Assembly (NCBI RefSeq): GCF_020215705.1
Contig: NZ_JAIWNB010000017.1
Coordinates: 180,713 to 244,712 of the forward strand
DNA: 64,000 nt
Source of the DNA: Nonomuraea aurantiaca
Lineage (GTDB): Bacteria; Actinomycetota; Actinomycetes; Streptosporangiales; Streptosporangiaceae
Direction of reading: 5' to 3'
The notes beneath the pieces were generated by a model that saw only the letters and a list, made by a program, of their open reading frames with translations, ran no database searches and was not told the DNA's origin. The position numbers and the translations under genes are program-made. This document shows, one piece after another, positions 25,070-33,733 of the stretch (positions are counted from its first letter, which is position 1; every line of letters starts with the position of its first letter).

Positions 25070-25630
25070 TCAGTTTCCCTTCGCGGCGCGGCCGAGGCGG
25101 AAAGCCGAGATGAGGAAGAAGATGCCGCCGGGGATGGCGTAGCCGGCCGCGTTGATCAGCGTCGGGCTGTCCGCGGAGGCGCCGGCGATGAACGACGCAC
25201 CGGCGAGTACGGAGACGCCGCCGCTGATGATCATCGGCCACTGGCCGCCCATCGAGCGGCGGGTGACACCCACGATCAGCTGGACCAGCCCGGCCACGAC
25301 CGCCCAAGCGCCCCACACGCGCAGCACCGCCGGGATGCCGGACGCGCAGGCGATGGCCACGCCGATGGCGGTGATCAGGCTGACGGCGACGTTCACGTAC
25401 AGCAGGGCAGGTGATCCGGTGGCGCGCGACGCGCGGGCGTCGATGACGGCGGCGGTCACGTCGAACAGCGGGTAGAGGACGAGCAGGGTGACCGCGAGCG
25501 GACCCAAATTCGAGGCGGTCGTGAACATCGCGAGGGCCCAGACGATGGCGAACGCGAACCGGACGAAGTACAGCCGCCGCAGCGCGGACGCGGTCCCGGA
25601 AATGCCGGGCGACGCAGCGATGGTGCTCAT
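25070..25630 (-). CDS. DUF308/HdeD-like membrane protein
   Basis: A 186-residue protein with six hydrophobic helices (for example FVRFAFAIVWALAMF, LAVTLLVLYPLFDVTAAVI, LINAAGYAIPGGIFFLISAF), the pattern of HdeD/DUF308 proteins. ATG at 25630 is preferred over the longer frame. Divergent from a TetR gene whose operator repeats lie upstream (25695-25760). Function unknown; family members are often linked to acid or general stress. Confidence 0.8.
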   Translation of the reverse strand: MSTIAASPGISGTASALRRLYFVRFAFAIVWALAMFTTASNLGPLAVTLLVLYPLFDVTAAVIDARASRATGSPALLYVNVAVSLITAIGVAIACASGIPAVLRVWGAWAVVAGLVQLIVGVTRRSMGGQWPMIISGGVSVLAGASFIAGASADSPTLINAAGYAIPGGIFFLISAFRLGRAAKGN

Positions 25631-25694
25631 GGTGATCCTTTCAGCGGATGGGTGGCGAGGAGAGCGCTTCAGCGCGTCCTGCGGCCAGCCTGGT

Positions 25695-25760
25695 AGACCG
25701 AACGTTCTGTCGTGCCACAGCATGCAATCTGCGGTGCGGACTGTCAAGACCGAACGTTCT
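25695..25760. promoter_or_regulatory. two identical TetR-type operator sites
   Basis: AGACCGAACGTTCT occurs at 25695-25708 and again at 25747-25760, 52 bases apart (about five helical turns). Each contains the palindrome GAACGTTC. They lie between the divergent membrane-protein and TetR genes. Confidence 0.85.
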
Positions 25761-25778
25761 ATCCGCTAGGCTGGTGGC

Positions 25779-26387
25779 ATGCCCACCCCATCCGAAGGCC
25801 GACCGTCCGAAGCGCGGTCCCGGCTGCTCGACACGGCCACCCGGCTCTTCTACGCGGAGGGCATCCACGCCGTCGGCATCGATCGCATCGTCGCGGAAGC
25901 GCAGGTGACGCGGGCCACCCTCTACCGGCACTTCCCCGGCAAGGAAGACCTTGTCCTCGCCTACCTGAACGAGGTCGACCGGGCCATGCGGGGCCAGGCG
26001 GACGAGGCCGTCACCGCCGGACTACCGGCCGCCGGCACCATCCGGGCCCTCAGCGAGTCCATCGCCCAGAGCATCCAGGCTCCCGGATTCCGGGGATGCG
26101 CCTTCCTCAACGCCGCCGCCGAGTATCCCGACCCGGAGTCCCCGGTGCACAAGGCCGTGCTCGCCCACCGCCAATGGTTCCTGGAAACCGTCACGGAGCT
26201 GCTGGCCAACATCCAGGAGACCGGCGCCGAGCCCGCCGCCCGCCACTTCGTGATGATGCGCGACGGCGCCATGGCCGCCGGCTGCCTGTTCGACCCGGTG
26301 CTGATCTGCGAGACGTTCCTGCACGGAGTCGAGAGGCTCCTGAAGGTTTATGCCGCCACCGACTACAGCGCCCCGGCGGGAGCCTGA
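25779..26387 (+). CDS. TetR-family regulator
   Basis: A 202-residue regulator. HTH at about 15-60 (LLDTATRLFYAEGIHAVGID, VTRATLYRHFPGKEDLV); C-terminal ligand domain with GCAFLNAAAEYPDP, typical of an actinobacterial TetR group. ATG at 25779 lies 19 bases after the second operator copy, so autorepression is likely. Convergent with the arabinofuranosidase gene, 34 bases away. Confidence 0.92.
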   Translation: MPTPSEGRPSEARSRLLDTATRLFYAEGIHAVGIDRIVAEAQVTRATLYRHFPGKEDLVLAYLNEVDRAMRGQADEAVTAGLPAAGTIRALSESIAQSIQAPGFRGCAFLNAAAEYPDPESPVHKAVLAHRQWFLETVTELLANIQETGAEPAARHFVMMRDGAMAAGCLFDPVLICETFLHGVERLLKVYAATDYSAPAGA

Positions 26388-26421
26388 AACCGCAGGCCCA
26401 AGGTCGGTCCACCCGGCCGAT

Positions 26422-27849
26422 TCACCGGTAGCCGGCGGCGACGATGTTGGCCTGGACCGCGTTCTCGGTGGCGTCCGACGGATAGCCGGACGTCATCACG
26501 CCCTCGTAGAAGGTGCCGGCCGCGCCGTGGCTGTTGTCGCCGCCGATCCCGAGGATGATGGCGCCTTCCTTCTTCATCGGGTTGTAGCCCGCGACATTGG
26601 GGCGCGCCCCGTTGTAGAAGGTCGACAGGCTGCCCGACTGCGCGTTGCCGCCCCGGATCGACCAGTGGTTCGGCTCGCCCTTGATGATGGCCGTCAGATA
26701 CCGGTGGCTGATGCTCGGGTCGTTGGCGTTGTACCTCTGGTTCACCCCGGAGAACAGGCCGTTCTCCAGGTCGGCCATGATCCACGGGCCGTTGCCGGCG
26801 CCGTAGCCCCACACCTTGATGTTGCCGAAGTAGATGGCCTCCATGGTGCCGTTGCCGTTGTCGCGGCTGTTGGTCTCGGCGTTGCCGTAGTCGAAGCAGC
26901 AGCCGCCGTTGTAGTGCGTGCCGTCGAAGATGGCGTACATCCCCTCCGGCTGGTCCCCCTTGGCGACACCGTTGGTGGTGTTGTCGCGGTATCCGACGCC
27001 GGGATCCACGTAGACGCCGTAGGCTCTGCGGCCGTAGACCGTGGTCGGTGCCTTGACGGCGTTGGCGAGGTTGTCGTATCCGCCCGGAGCCGGGCCGGAG
27101 AACCCGCCGGGAGGCGCCTGGGTGAGGCGGTTGTTACGACCCGACTGATCGTAAATGACGGTGATGAGGCAGGTCGTACCCGCACAGAACGAGTCCTGCG
27201 TGGCGGCGTCGGCGCCGCCGCCCGCGCTCAGCACCCCGATGTCCCGGGTGGTGTTGTCCGAGGCACGCCGCACCTGGTAGAGCGGGCCGTTGTACGAGGC
27301 GTACAGGGCACGGGTCGTGCTGTGCGCAGCCACGCACGGCGTGCCGCCCGAGGCGTAGATGTCGCACGGCTGTCTCGACGGCGGCGGTGGCGGCGTGACG
27401 GTGGGAGTGGGGGTGGAGACGTCGCCGGTGCAGGTGACGCCGTTCAGGGCGAAGCTCGACGGCACCGGGTTGGAGCCGTTCCAGCTCCCGTTGAAGCCGA
27501 AGCCGGTGCTGCCGCCGCTGGGGATGGTGCCGTTGTAGTCCACGTTGGCGACGGTGACCTGTGCGCCGGACTGGGTGTAGGAGCCGTTCCACAGCTGGGT
27601 GATGGTCTGCCCGGCGGGGAACGACCAGGTCAGTTTCCAGCCGTTGATGGGATCACCCAGGTTGGTCACGTTGACATTCGCGCCGAAGCCTCCGGACCAC
27701 TGGTTGGTCACGGTGTAGGTGACCTGGCATCCCGCCGCGGCCGCTGACGCGACGTGCGCCGCGGCCATCCCGGCACCGGCTGCCGACAATGCGACGGCGG
27801 CGGCGACCGGGAGTGCCACCCGTCGGCGTAAGGAGCTGACCTGGCGCAT
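26422..27849 (-). CDS. GH54 alpha-L-arabinofuranosidase with N-terminal CBM2
   Basis: A 475-residue secreted enzyme. Signal peptide in residues 1-38, CBM2 (about 39-140, CQVTYTVTNQWSGGF to GFGFNGSWNGSN), Pro/Thr linker, then a GH54 catalytic domain beginning CDIYASGGTPC. The GH54 vicinal disulfide and nucleophile are seen in GGCCFDYGNAE, and the acid/base Asp in WIMADLENG. The arabinose-binding CBM42 normally at the C-terminus of GH54 is missing; cellulose/xylan-binding CBM2 replaces it at the other end. ATG 27849 has GGGAGG 9 bases upstream. It follows the CE1 esterase gene by 32 bases, one operon. Removes arabinose from arabinoxylan or arabinan. Confidence 0.92.
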   Translation of the reverse strand: MRQVSSLRRRVALPVAAAVALSAAGAGMAAAHVASAAAAGCQVTYTVTNQWSGGFGANVNVTNLGDPINGWKLTWSFPAGQTITQLWNGSYTQSGAQVTVANVDYNGTIPSGGSTGFGFNGSWNGSNPVPSSFALNGVTCTGDVSTPTPTVTPPPPPSRQPCDIYASGGTPCVAAHSTTRALYASYNGPLYQVRRASDNTTRDIGVLSAGGGADAATQDSFCAGTTCLITVIYDQSGRNNRLTQAPPGGFSGPAPGGYDNLANAVKAPTTVYGRRAYGVYVDPGVGYRDNTTNGVAKGDQPEGMYAIFDGTHYNGGCCFDYGNAETNSRDNGNGTMEAIYFGNIKVWGYGAGNGPWIMADLENGLFSGVNQRYNANDPSISHRYLTAIIKGEPNHWSIRGGNAQSGSLSTFYNGARPNVAGYNPMKKEGAIILGIGGDNSHGAAGTFYEGVMTSGYPSDATENAVQANIVAAGYR

Positions 27850-27881
27850 GGGTGCTGGCCTCCCTTGAGAGGTGACGTCCG

Positions 27882-29168
27882 CTACGGGGCCGTGCAGGTG
27901 ACGTCGGTGGGGGCGGTCGAGCCGTCGCCGTTGGCGGTGAATCCGAACGTCGTCGCCCCGTTGCCGGCGATGGTGCCGTTGTAGGAGGTGTTCTTGACGG
28001 TGATCGCGCCGCTGGTGCCGCTGTTCACGCCGTTCCACAGGTTGGTGATGGTCTGGCCACCGGCCAGCGTCAGCTTCACGGTCCAGCCGTCGACCGGCGC
28101 ACTGCCCGCCCGGACCGTCACAGTCGACTGGAAGCCGCCCTCCCAGCTGTTGACGATCTCGACCGTCGCCGAGCACGTCCCCGGAACCGGTGTCGGTGTC
28201 GGTGTGGGTGTGGGGGTCGGTGTCGGTGTCGGTGTCGGGCCGCTCTGGAACTGGGTGAAGAACTTCCACACCTCTGCCGGGACCCAGGTCCTGGATCCGC
28301 TGTCGCCGCCCGCCCCGTCCTGCGGCGCGGCGATGTGGCCTTCGTCGAAGGCGGCCCAGACGACCGGATGTCCGGCCGAGCACCCCGAATAGGTGGTGAC
28401 TCTGTGTGTCAGGCTGCCCTGTGCCGGCTCGGGCGGGTTCTGGGCGGTGCAGCCGTTGTTCCTGACGAACCGGTCACGCAGCGATCGTCCGCCGGAGATG
28501 TTGAGCACGTTGTCCCTGATGCCGTGGATCCCCATGTAGGCGATGGGCTGGGTGCCGCCGCCGCAGCCGCTGAGCTGGCCGCCGGACTGGACCGCGACCG
28601 CGCGGAAGACGTTCGCCCGGTCGCACGCGATCGCGTACGACATGGCGCCGCCGTAGCTGAAGCCCGTGGCGAACAGCTGCGTGGTGTCGACGCAGAGAGC
28701 TCCTTCGATCTGCCTGACCATGTCATCGACGAAGGTCAGGTCCTCGCCGTTGGAGTTGCCCCAGCCGTTGTTGAAGCCCTGAGGAGCGACGAAGATCGTG
28801 CTGTTGTTCGCCAGGCGCAGGAGCCCGTAGTAGGCCCAGACGTCCCGTTGCACGGTCTGACCCGTGGCGACATCGGTAGCGGTGCCGCCCAGCCAGTGGA
28901 GCCCGAAGACCAGCCGGTAGGGGTGGTTCATGTCGTAGTTGTCGGGGACCTTGAGAATGTAACTGCGATTTTTGCCGCTGGTCTGGATCGAACGCGTACC
29001 GCTCGCCAGCCCCGGTGCCTTGCCACATCCTGGAGAGGCCGCCAAGGCGCCGGCCGAGCCTGTGGTGGTCGCGCCGAGGCTGGCGCTCAGCGCCGGGCCA
29101 CCCGTGGCCACCAGGACGGCGAGTGCCACGGCTGCTAAGGCGGCGAAGAAGGGTCTACGTCTTGACAT
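27882..29168 (-). CDS. CE1/PHB-depolymerase-like esterase with C-terminal CBM2
   Basis: A 428-residue secreted alpha/beta hydrolase. Signal peptide (1-about 35), esterase domain (about 48-310) with LHWLGGTATDV oxyanion region, nucleophile Ser in GFSYGGAMSY, and FDEGHIAAP near the catalytic His. A (PT)n linker leads to CBM2 (about 335-428, CSATVEIVNSWEGGFQSTV). Such enzymes are acetylxylan or feruloyl esterases acting on xylan side groups, although the family is named for PHB depolymerase. A paralogue at 53573-54865 has a CBM13 instead. First gene of the operon with the GH54 enzyme. Confidence 0.9.
   Translation of the reverse strand: MSRRRPFFAALAAVALAVLVATGGPALSASLGATTTGSAGALAASPGCGKAPGLASGTRSIQTSGKNRSYILKVPDNYDMNHPYRLVFGLHWLGGTATDVATGQTVQRDVWAYYGLLRLANNSTIFVAPQGFNNGWGNSNGEDLTFVDDMVRQIEGALCVDTTQLFATGFSYGGAMSYAIACDRANVFRAVAVQSGGQLSGCGGGTQPIAYMGIHGIRDNVLNISGGRSLRDRFVRNNGCTAQNPPEPAQGSLTHRVTTYSGCSAGHPVVWAAFDEGHIAAPQDGAGGDSGSRTWVPAEVWKFFTQFQSGPTPTPTPTPTPTPTPTPVPGTCSATVEIVNSWEGGFQSTVTVRAGSAPVDGWTVKLTLAGGQTITNLWNGVNSGTSGAITVKNTSYNGTIAGNGATTFGFTANGDGSTAPTDVTCTAP
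28189..28239. repeat. simple repeat encoding the Pro-Thr linker
   Basis: A run of GGTGTC/GGTGTG hexamers on the plus strand, read on the minus strand as repeated PT dipeptides between esterase and CBM2. Such hexamer runs vary in length by slippage without breaking the frame. Confidence 0.85.
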
Positions 29169-29459
29169 CGTGCAACTCCCTCTGCCGATCCGATGTCGGC
29201 GTACGTCGATGGGAGGATCAGTCGCAAGGGTGCAGGCCGGTCGGCACGCGGGTCCCAGCGGTGGTCTTGCCGTCGGCCGGGCCGCGGCGGCGCGGCGACC
29301 GGCAGTCGTCTCAGCGCGGTGTCGCCGACGGTGCCTGCCACATTGACGTCGAGACGGTCTGCTGCATGTTCCTTCTCCTGGGGGTGGGGGAAGGCGGCGT
29401 CATGCCGGTCGGCGAAGGTGATCTGGCGGAGTGTTCGCCGGATGGAATGACGGACTTGC

Positions 29460-29471
29460 GTTATCGATAAC
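29460..29471. promoter_or_regulatory. LacI-type operator candidate for the esterase/GH54 operon
   Basis: GTTATCGATAAC, a perfect 12-bp palindrome with CG at its centre. It lies 5 bases downstream of the predicted -10 of the minus-strand promoter (29477-29505), so it would cover the transcription start. Confidence 0.65.
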
Positions 29472-29476
29472 ACAAG

Positions 29477-29505
29477 CGTCTAAAGACTTTTCTGGAGCAT
29501 GTCAA
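29477..29505 (-). promoter_or_regulatory. predicted promoter of the esterase/GH54 operon
   Basis: On the minus strand, TTGACA (29505-29500), a 17-base spacer and TAGACG (29482-29477). The start would fall inside the palindrome at 29460-29471, leaving a leader of about 300 bases without a gene. Confidence 0.55.
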
Positions 29506-29705
29506 GACCAGCCGTACCGGTTGCTGATGGAGCCGCGCGAAAGGGCTGCTGCCATCGAGCCGCAAAGAGTACGGAGTGCTGGGACATGACTCCTTTCGCC
29601 GGACGAGATCCCGAGGCCGGCGCTGATGAAAGGTTCATTGCCGCTGTTCCCGCGAACGCGCAGTGCCGAGGCCTCCTCTCCATGAGGCGGTCACCGGGAG
29701 GGCGG

Positions 29706-29716
29706 CGAAACTTTCG
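29706..29716. promoter_or_regulatory. GAAASTTTC box upstream of GH10 xylanase
   Basis: CGAAACTTTCG, an 11-bp perfect palindrome. Its GAAACTTTC core ends 9 bases before the -35 of the xylanase promoter, exactly as at the second xylanase gene (63520-63528). GAAANTTTC-type inverted repeats upstream of Streptomyces xylanase genes are, to my memory, described in the literature. Confidence 0.7.
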
Positions 29717-29724
29717 GGTGGAGC

Positions 29725-29753
29725 TTGACATGTTTCGTGCCGGTTTCCACACT
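29725..29753 (+). promoter_or_regulatory. predicted promoter of the GH10 xylanase gene
   Basis: TTGACA (29725-29730), 17 bases, CACACT (29748-29753). Identical in both hexamers and spacing to 63538-63566 before the other xylanase. The leader to the ATG at 29900 is about 140 bases and I see no gene in it. Confidence 0.65.
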
Positions 29754-29899
29754 GAGTCCCCGAACGGTCTGCCCTCTGCCGAGGTCGGTGGCGGACGACA
29801 TGAGCGCAGGGCGTGACGCGGTCCGGGCGGCAGGCCGCGTGCTGATGCGCGCGGATTCTCCGAACGCTCTCTTTCGCATCCCCTAGTGGAGGCTCAGGC

Positions 29900-31318
29900 A
29901 TGAGTGAAAAGCCCATACTCGCATCAGGCGCCCGGGCGCTGCTCACCGGCGCGATCGGCGTGCTCACCGCACTGGCTGTCACCACTCCCGCAGCCGCCGC
30001 CGCGGGAACCTTGGGCGCGGCGGCGGCGCAGAGCGGGCGCTACTTCGGCGCCGCGGTGGCGGCCGGTCATCTCGGTGAGTCGGCGTACGTGACGACGTGG
30101 GACAGGGAGTTCAACGGGGTCACCACCGAGAACGAGATGAAGTGGGGCCCCATCGAACCTTCCCGTGGCTCGTTCAACTGGGGCCCGGCCGACCAGATCG
30201 TCAACCACGCCGTGAGCAAAGGCATGAAGATCCGCGGCCACACCCTGGTCTGGCACAACCAGCTGCCCGGGTGGGTGAACGGCAACATGTCGGCCGCTGA
30301 CCTGCGCTCGGCGATGACCAACCACATCAACCAGGTGATGGGCCACTACAAGGGCAAGATCTACGCCTGGGACGTGGTCAACGAGGCCTTCGCCGACGGT
30401 GGCGCGGTCGGGACGCTGCGCAGCTCGGTGTTCACCCAGAAGCTCGGCAACGGCTTCATCGAAGAGGCCTTCCGCGCCGCACACGCCGCCGACCCCGACG
30501 TCAAGCTCTGCTACAACGACTACAACATCGACGACGCCAACGCCGGCAAGACCCGCGGCGTCTACAACATGGTTCGCGACTTCAAAGCCCGCGGCGTCCC
30601 CATCGACTGCGTGGGCCTGCAGTCGCACTTCGGGAACCCGCCCGCCAACTACCAGCAGAACATCGCCCAGTTCGCCGCGCTCGGCGTGGACGTGCAGATC
30701 ACCGAGCTGGACATCGGCGGCTCCGGCTCGGCCCAGGCCGACGCCTACCGCCGTGTCACCCAGGCCTGCATGGCGGTTTCCCGCTGCACAGGCATCACCG
30801 TCTGGGGCATCACCGACAAATACTCATGGCGCAGCGGCGACACACCCCTGCTCTTCGACGGCAACTACAACAAGAAATCCGCCTACGACGCCGTCCTGAA
30901 CGCCCTCAACGGCGGCTCCACCCCGACTCCCACCGGCGGCACGATCAAGGGCACGTCTTCCGGCAGGTGCCTGGACGTCGCCAACGTCTCCCAGGCCAAC
31001 GGCGCCCAGGCCCAGATCTGGGACTGCAATGGCCAGAGCAACCAGCAGTGGACCTTCACCAGCTCGGGTGAGCTGCGGGTCTACGGCGGCAAGTGCCTGG
31101 ACGTCAACGGCGGAGGTACGGCGGACGGCACCAGCGTGATCATCTGGGACTGCAACGGACAGACGAACCAGCAATGGCGCTTCAACTCCGACGGCACCGT
31201 CACCGCGGTCGGAGCGAACAAGTGCCTGGACGTCGTCGGCGCGGGCACAGCCAACGGGACCAAGGTGCAGATCTACTCCTGCGGGGGCGGAGCCGGCCAG
31301 AAGTGGACCCGTAGCTGA
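29900..31318 (+). CDS. GH10 endo-beta-1,4-xylanase with C-terminal CBM13
   Basis: A 472-residue secreted xylanase. Signal peptide (1-about 35), GH10 barrel (about 38-335) starting LGAAAAQSGRYFG, acid/base Glu162 in WDVVNEAF and nucleophile Glu269 in QITELDIGG. A short Thr/Pro linker leads to a three-lobed ricin-type CBM13 (about 345-472) with three SGRCLDV/GKCLDV/NKCLDV plus QQW units, which binds xylan. ATG at 29900 has TGGAGG 10 bases upstream. Similar in plan to Streptomyces lividans XlnA. Cuts the xylan main chain outside the cell and supplies oligosaccharides to the debranching enzymes of the island. Confidence 0.95.
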   Translation: MSEKPILASGARALLTGAIGVLTALAVTTPAAAAAGTLGAAAAQSGRYFGAAVAAGHLGESAYVTTWDREFNGVTTENEMKWGPIEPSRGSFNWGPADQIVNHAVSKGMKIRGHTLVWHNQLPGWVNGNMSAADLRSAMTNHINQVMGHYKGKIYAWDVVNEAFADGGAVGTLRSSVFTQKLGNGFIEEAFRAAHAADPDVKLCYNDYNIDDANAGKTRGVYNMVRDFKARGVPIDCVGLQSHFGNPPANYQQNIAQFAALGVDVQITELDIGGSGSAQADAYRRVTQACMAVSRCTGITVWGITDKYSWRSGDTPLLFDGNYNKKSAYDAVLNALNGGSTPTPTGGTIKGTSSGRCLDVANVSQANGAQAQIWDCNGQSNQQWTFTSSGELRVYGGKCLDVNGGGTADGTSVIIWDCNGQTNQQWRFNSDGTVTAVGANKCLDVVGAGTANGTKVQIYSCGGGAGQKWTRS

Positions 31319-31415
31319 CCGAACGTCGAGGGCGACACGATGGGCCACCCCTTGACGGCGGCGGCCGGCATCTCCAACGTGCAGGCCCTCGACATCTTTG
31401 GGGGTTACCGGTCAC

Positions 31416-32444
31416 ATGCCACCCAACGACACTCCTCCAGGCCGGTCCGCGAGCATCTGGGACGTCGCCCGGGTGGCCGGCGTCTCCCAGCAGACCGTCT
31501 CCCGCGTCATCAACGACAAGACCCGCGTGAGCGAGTCGACCCGGGCCAAGGTGATGCGGGTCATCGCCGAGCTCGGCTACCGGCCCAACCGGCTCGCCCG
31601 GACGCTGGCCGGCGGCCCGGTGAGCTGGGTCACCGTGCTGACCTCGGACACCGCCCTGTTCGGCGCAGCCGCCACGCTGCGCGGCATGGAGGAGGCGGCC
31701 AGGGCGGCCGGCTTCTCGGTGGGCATCAGCGTGCTGGAGCCGGGCGCGAGCGAAACGGACATCGCTCTGCGCCTCAACCGGCCTCAGGAGCCCGTCATGG
31801 TGATCGCCTACGACGACCCAGGCGTGCGCGCGTTACGCGCGCTGCCGCCGGACGTGCCGGTGACAGCTGCGGTCGAACGCCCCGGCAACGGCTCGGGCCA
31901 CGACCCATGGCAGGTCTGGGTGGACGACCGGCCCGCGGCGGCGCACGCGACGCGCCACCTGCTGAGCCTGGGGCACAGGACCGTCCACTACGTGTCCATC
32001 CCGTCCTCCACCAGTGCGCTTCCGCAGCGGGCCCGTGGCTGGCAGGACGCGCTGCGGGCGACCGGACGACCCCTGCCCGAGCCCCTGCGGGCGGGCTGGA
32101 CTCCCCGCTCCGGATACCTCGCGGTGCGCTCCCTGCTGGCGGACCGCTCGGTGACCGCCATCCTGTGCGGCAACGACGACCTCGCGCTGGGCGTCATGCG
32201 GGCCGCGCGCGAGGCCGGACGGGACATCCCCGGCGACCTCAGCGTGGCCGGCTTCGACGACAGCCCGGCGTCGGCCTACCTCCACCCCTCGCTCACCACC
32301 GTACGGCTCGACTTCGAGGGCCTCGGCCGCGCGTGTTTCGGCCGGCTGCTCCGCAGGCTGCAGCCGGAGGCCGCCCTGGCCCTTCCGACCTGGAACGAGC
32401 CGGAGCTCATCGTGCGGGAGAGCAGCGGCCCGTCGCCGGTCTGA
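31416..32444 (+). CDS. LacI-family transcriptional regulator
   Basis: A 342-residue repressor. HTH in residues about 12-35 (IWDVARVAGVSQQTVSRVIND) plus hinge helix (YRPNRLARTL), then a periplasmic-binding-protein-like sugar-sensing domain ending VAGFDDSPASAYLHPSLTTV. ATG at 31416 is taken rather than a TTG at 31398. It lies 97 bases after the xylanase gene and could be in its transcript. The island carries several CG-centred palindromes of LacI type (38949, 39455, 63218), so one of the two LacI proteins here is a good candidate to bind them. Confidence 0.92.
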   Translation: MPPNDTPPGRSASIWDVARVAGVSQQTVSRVINDKTRVSESTRAKVMRVIAELGYRPNRLARTLAGGPVSWVTVLTSDTALFGAAATLRGMEEAARAAGFSVGISVLEPGASETDIALRLNRPQEPVMVIAYDDPGVRALRALPPDVPVTAAVERPGNGSGHDPWQVWVDDRPAAAHATRHLLSLGHRTVHYVSIPSSTSALPQRARGWQDALRATGRPLPEPLRAGWTPRSGYLAVRSLLADRSVTAILCGNDDLALGVMRAAREAGRDIPGDLSVAGFDDSPASAYLHPSLTTVRLDFEGLGRACFGRLLRRLQPEAALALPTWNEPELIVRESSGPSPV

Positions 32445-32494
32445 CGGTCACCGGTGACAGCCGAGCTCACCCCGCTGTCCCCGGAGGCCGGGCT

Positions 32495-33514
32495 TCAGCT
32501 CAGGCGTGGGGGAGGGGCGGTGCTGTCGCGGACGACGAGTTCGGTGGCGAGTTCGATGCGGCTCTGAGACAGCGGCTCGCCTTGGGCGAGCTTCAGCACC
32601 ATCGAGGTGGCCGCGGCGGCCATCTGCCTGAGGGGCTGGCGGATGGTGGTCAGCGGCGGGATGGCCCACCGTGCCGAAGGCATGTCGTCGAAGCCGATCA
32701 CGCTGAGATCGTCCGGTACGCGCAGGCCGAGCTGATGAGCCGCGTGGTAGACGCCGATGGCCTGACCGTCGTTCGTGGCGAAGATCGCGGTCGGCCGGTC
32801 GGGCAGGCGCAACAGGCGTCGGGCTTCCGCCAGACCGCCCTCGATGAAAAAGTCCCCACGGGCGACCAGCTGCGGGTCAACGGGTACGCCGGCCATGTCC
32901 AGGGCGGTGCGGTAGCCGTCGAGACGGGCCCGGCTGGACAGCGCGGAGTCCGGTCCGGTGATGATGGCGATGCGGCGATGCCCGAGCTCCAAGAGGTGGC
33001 GGGTGGCCGCGAGCCCGCCGTTCCAGTTGCCGGCACCGATCGACGGGATGTTCTTGCCGGGAGCGTCGGCCGGATCCAGCAGGACCAGCGGAATCTCGCG
33101 GCGGGTGAGGTGTTCGTGCTGGGTTTCCGTCAGACCGGAGAACACGGCGATCACTCCCCTCGGACGGCGTCGCAGCACCCCCTCCACCCAGACGTCTCCA
33201 GCGGTGTGGTCGCGGCGGAGGTCCGATATTCCCACCATGAGCTCGTGCTCACGAGCCACCTCCGATACGCCGTTGGTGATCTCGACGGGATAGTCGCCCT
33301 CCAGCGCGTGGAAGACCAGCTCCACCAGGGCCATCGAGGTGGACCGGCGGCGCTGCCGCCGGTAGCCGTACTGGCGGATGAGCGTCTCCACGGCGGCGCG
33401 GGTTTCGGACGACACCGCGGATCGGCCGTTCACTACCTTGGAGACCGTCGCGGTGGAAACTCCGGCCAGCTCGGCGAGCTGGGCGATGGTGAGGGGAGAC
33501 GACTCCGTGGTCAT
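32495..33514 (-). CDS. LacI-family transcriptional regulator
   Basis: A 339-residue repressor, convergent with the previous one (50 bases apart). HTH LTIAQLAELAGVSTATVSKVVNG, hinge region, sugar-binding domain with GNWNGGLAATRHLLELGHRRIAI in pieces and VIGFDDMPSARW. The two LacI proteins differ clearly in sequence, so they probably answer to different sugars. ATG at 33514. Downstream of it (towards 33734) is the end of the GH62 gene, with 219 bases of unassigned DNA between. Confidence 0.92.
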   Translation of the reverse strand: MTTESSPLTIAQLAELAGVSTATVSKVVNGRSAVSSETRAAVETLIRQYGYRRQRRRSTSMALVELVFHALEGDYPVEITNGVSEVAREHELMVGISDLRRDHTAGDVWVEGVLRRRPRGVIAVFSGLTETQHEHLTRREIPLVLLDPADAPGKNIPSIGAGNWNGGLAATRHLLELGHRRIAIITGPDSALSSRARLDGYRTALDMAGVPVDPQLVARGDFFIEGGLAEARRLLRLPDRPTAIFATNDGQAIGVYHAAHQLGLRVPDDLSVIGFDDMPSARWAIPPLTTIRQPLRQMAAAATSMVLKLAQGEPLSQSRIELATELVVRDSTAPPPRLS

Positions 33515-33733
33515 GGCGGCAGTCTAGCCACGGAGGACCGGCAGGCGGCCGTCACCGTCTCGCAAGATCAAGGCTTCCGTGCCCCACGGGGTACGGGCGG
33601 GCTCGGCCTGGCCCGAGCCCGCCACACCGGCTCCGTCCGGGCCTGATCGCGTGCGGTGACAGCGCTCGCCCGATGGGGCACACGCCTTCGCGGTGAACGT
33701 CAGGAACATCCGAGCCGGACCCGTGTCACGCCC

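Noticed and set aside
28189..28239. Possible CRISPR or functional repeat array
   Set aside because: It is the codon repeat of a Pro-Thr linker inside the esterase gene; no spacers.
33524..33709. Possible small gene between LacI and GH62
   Set aside because: No ribosome site, no family resemblance, and atypical composition. The 219-base gap shows nothing I can support.
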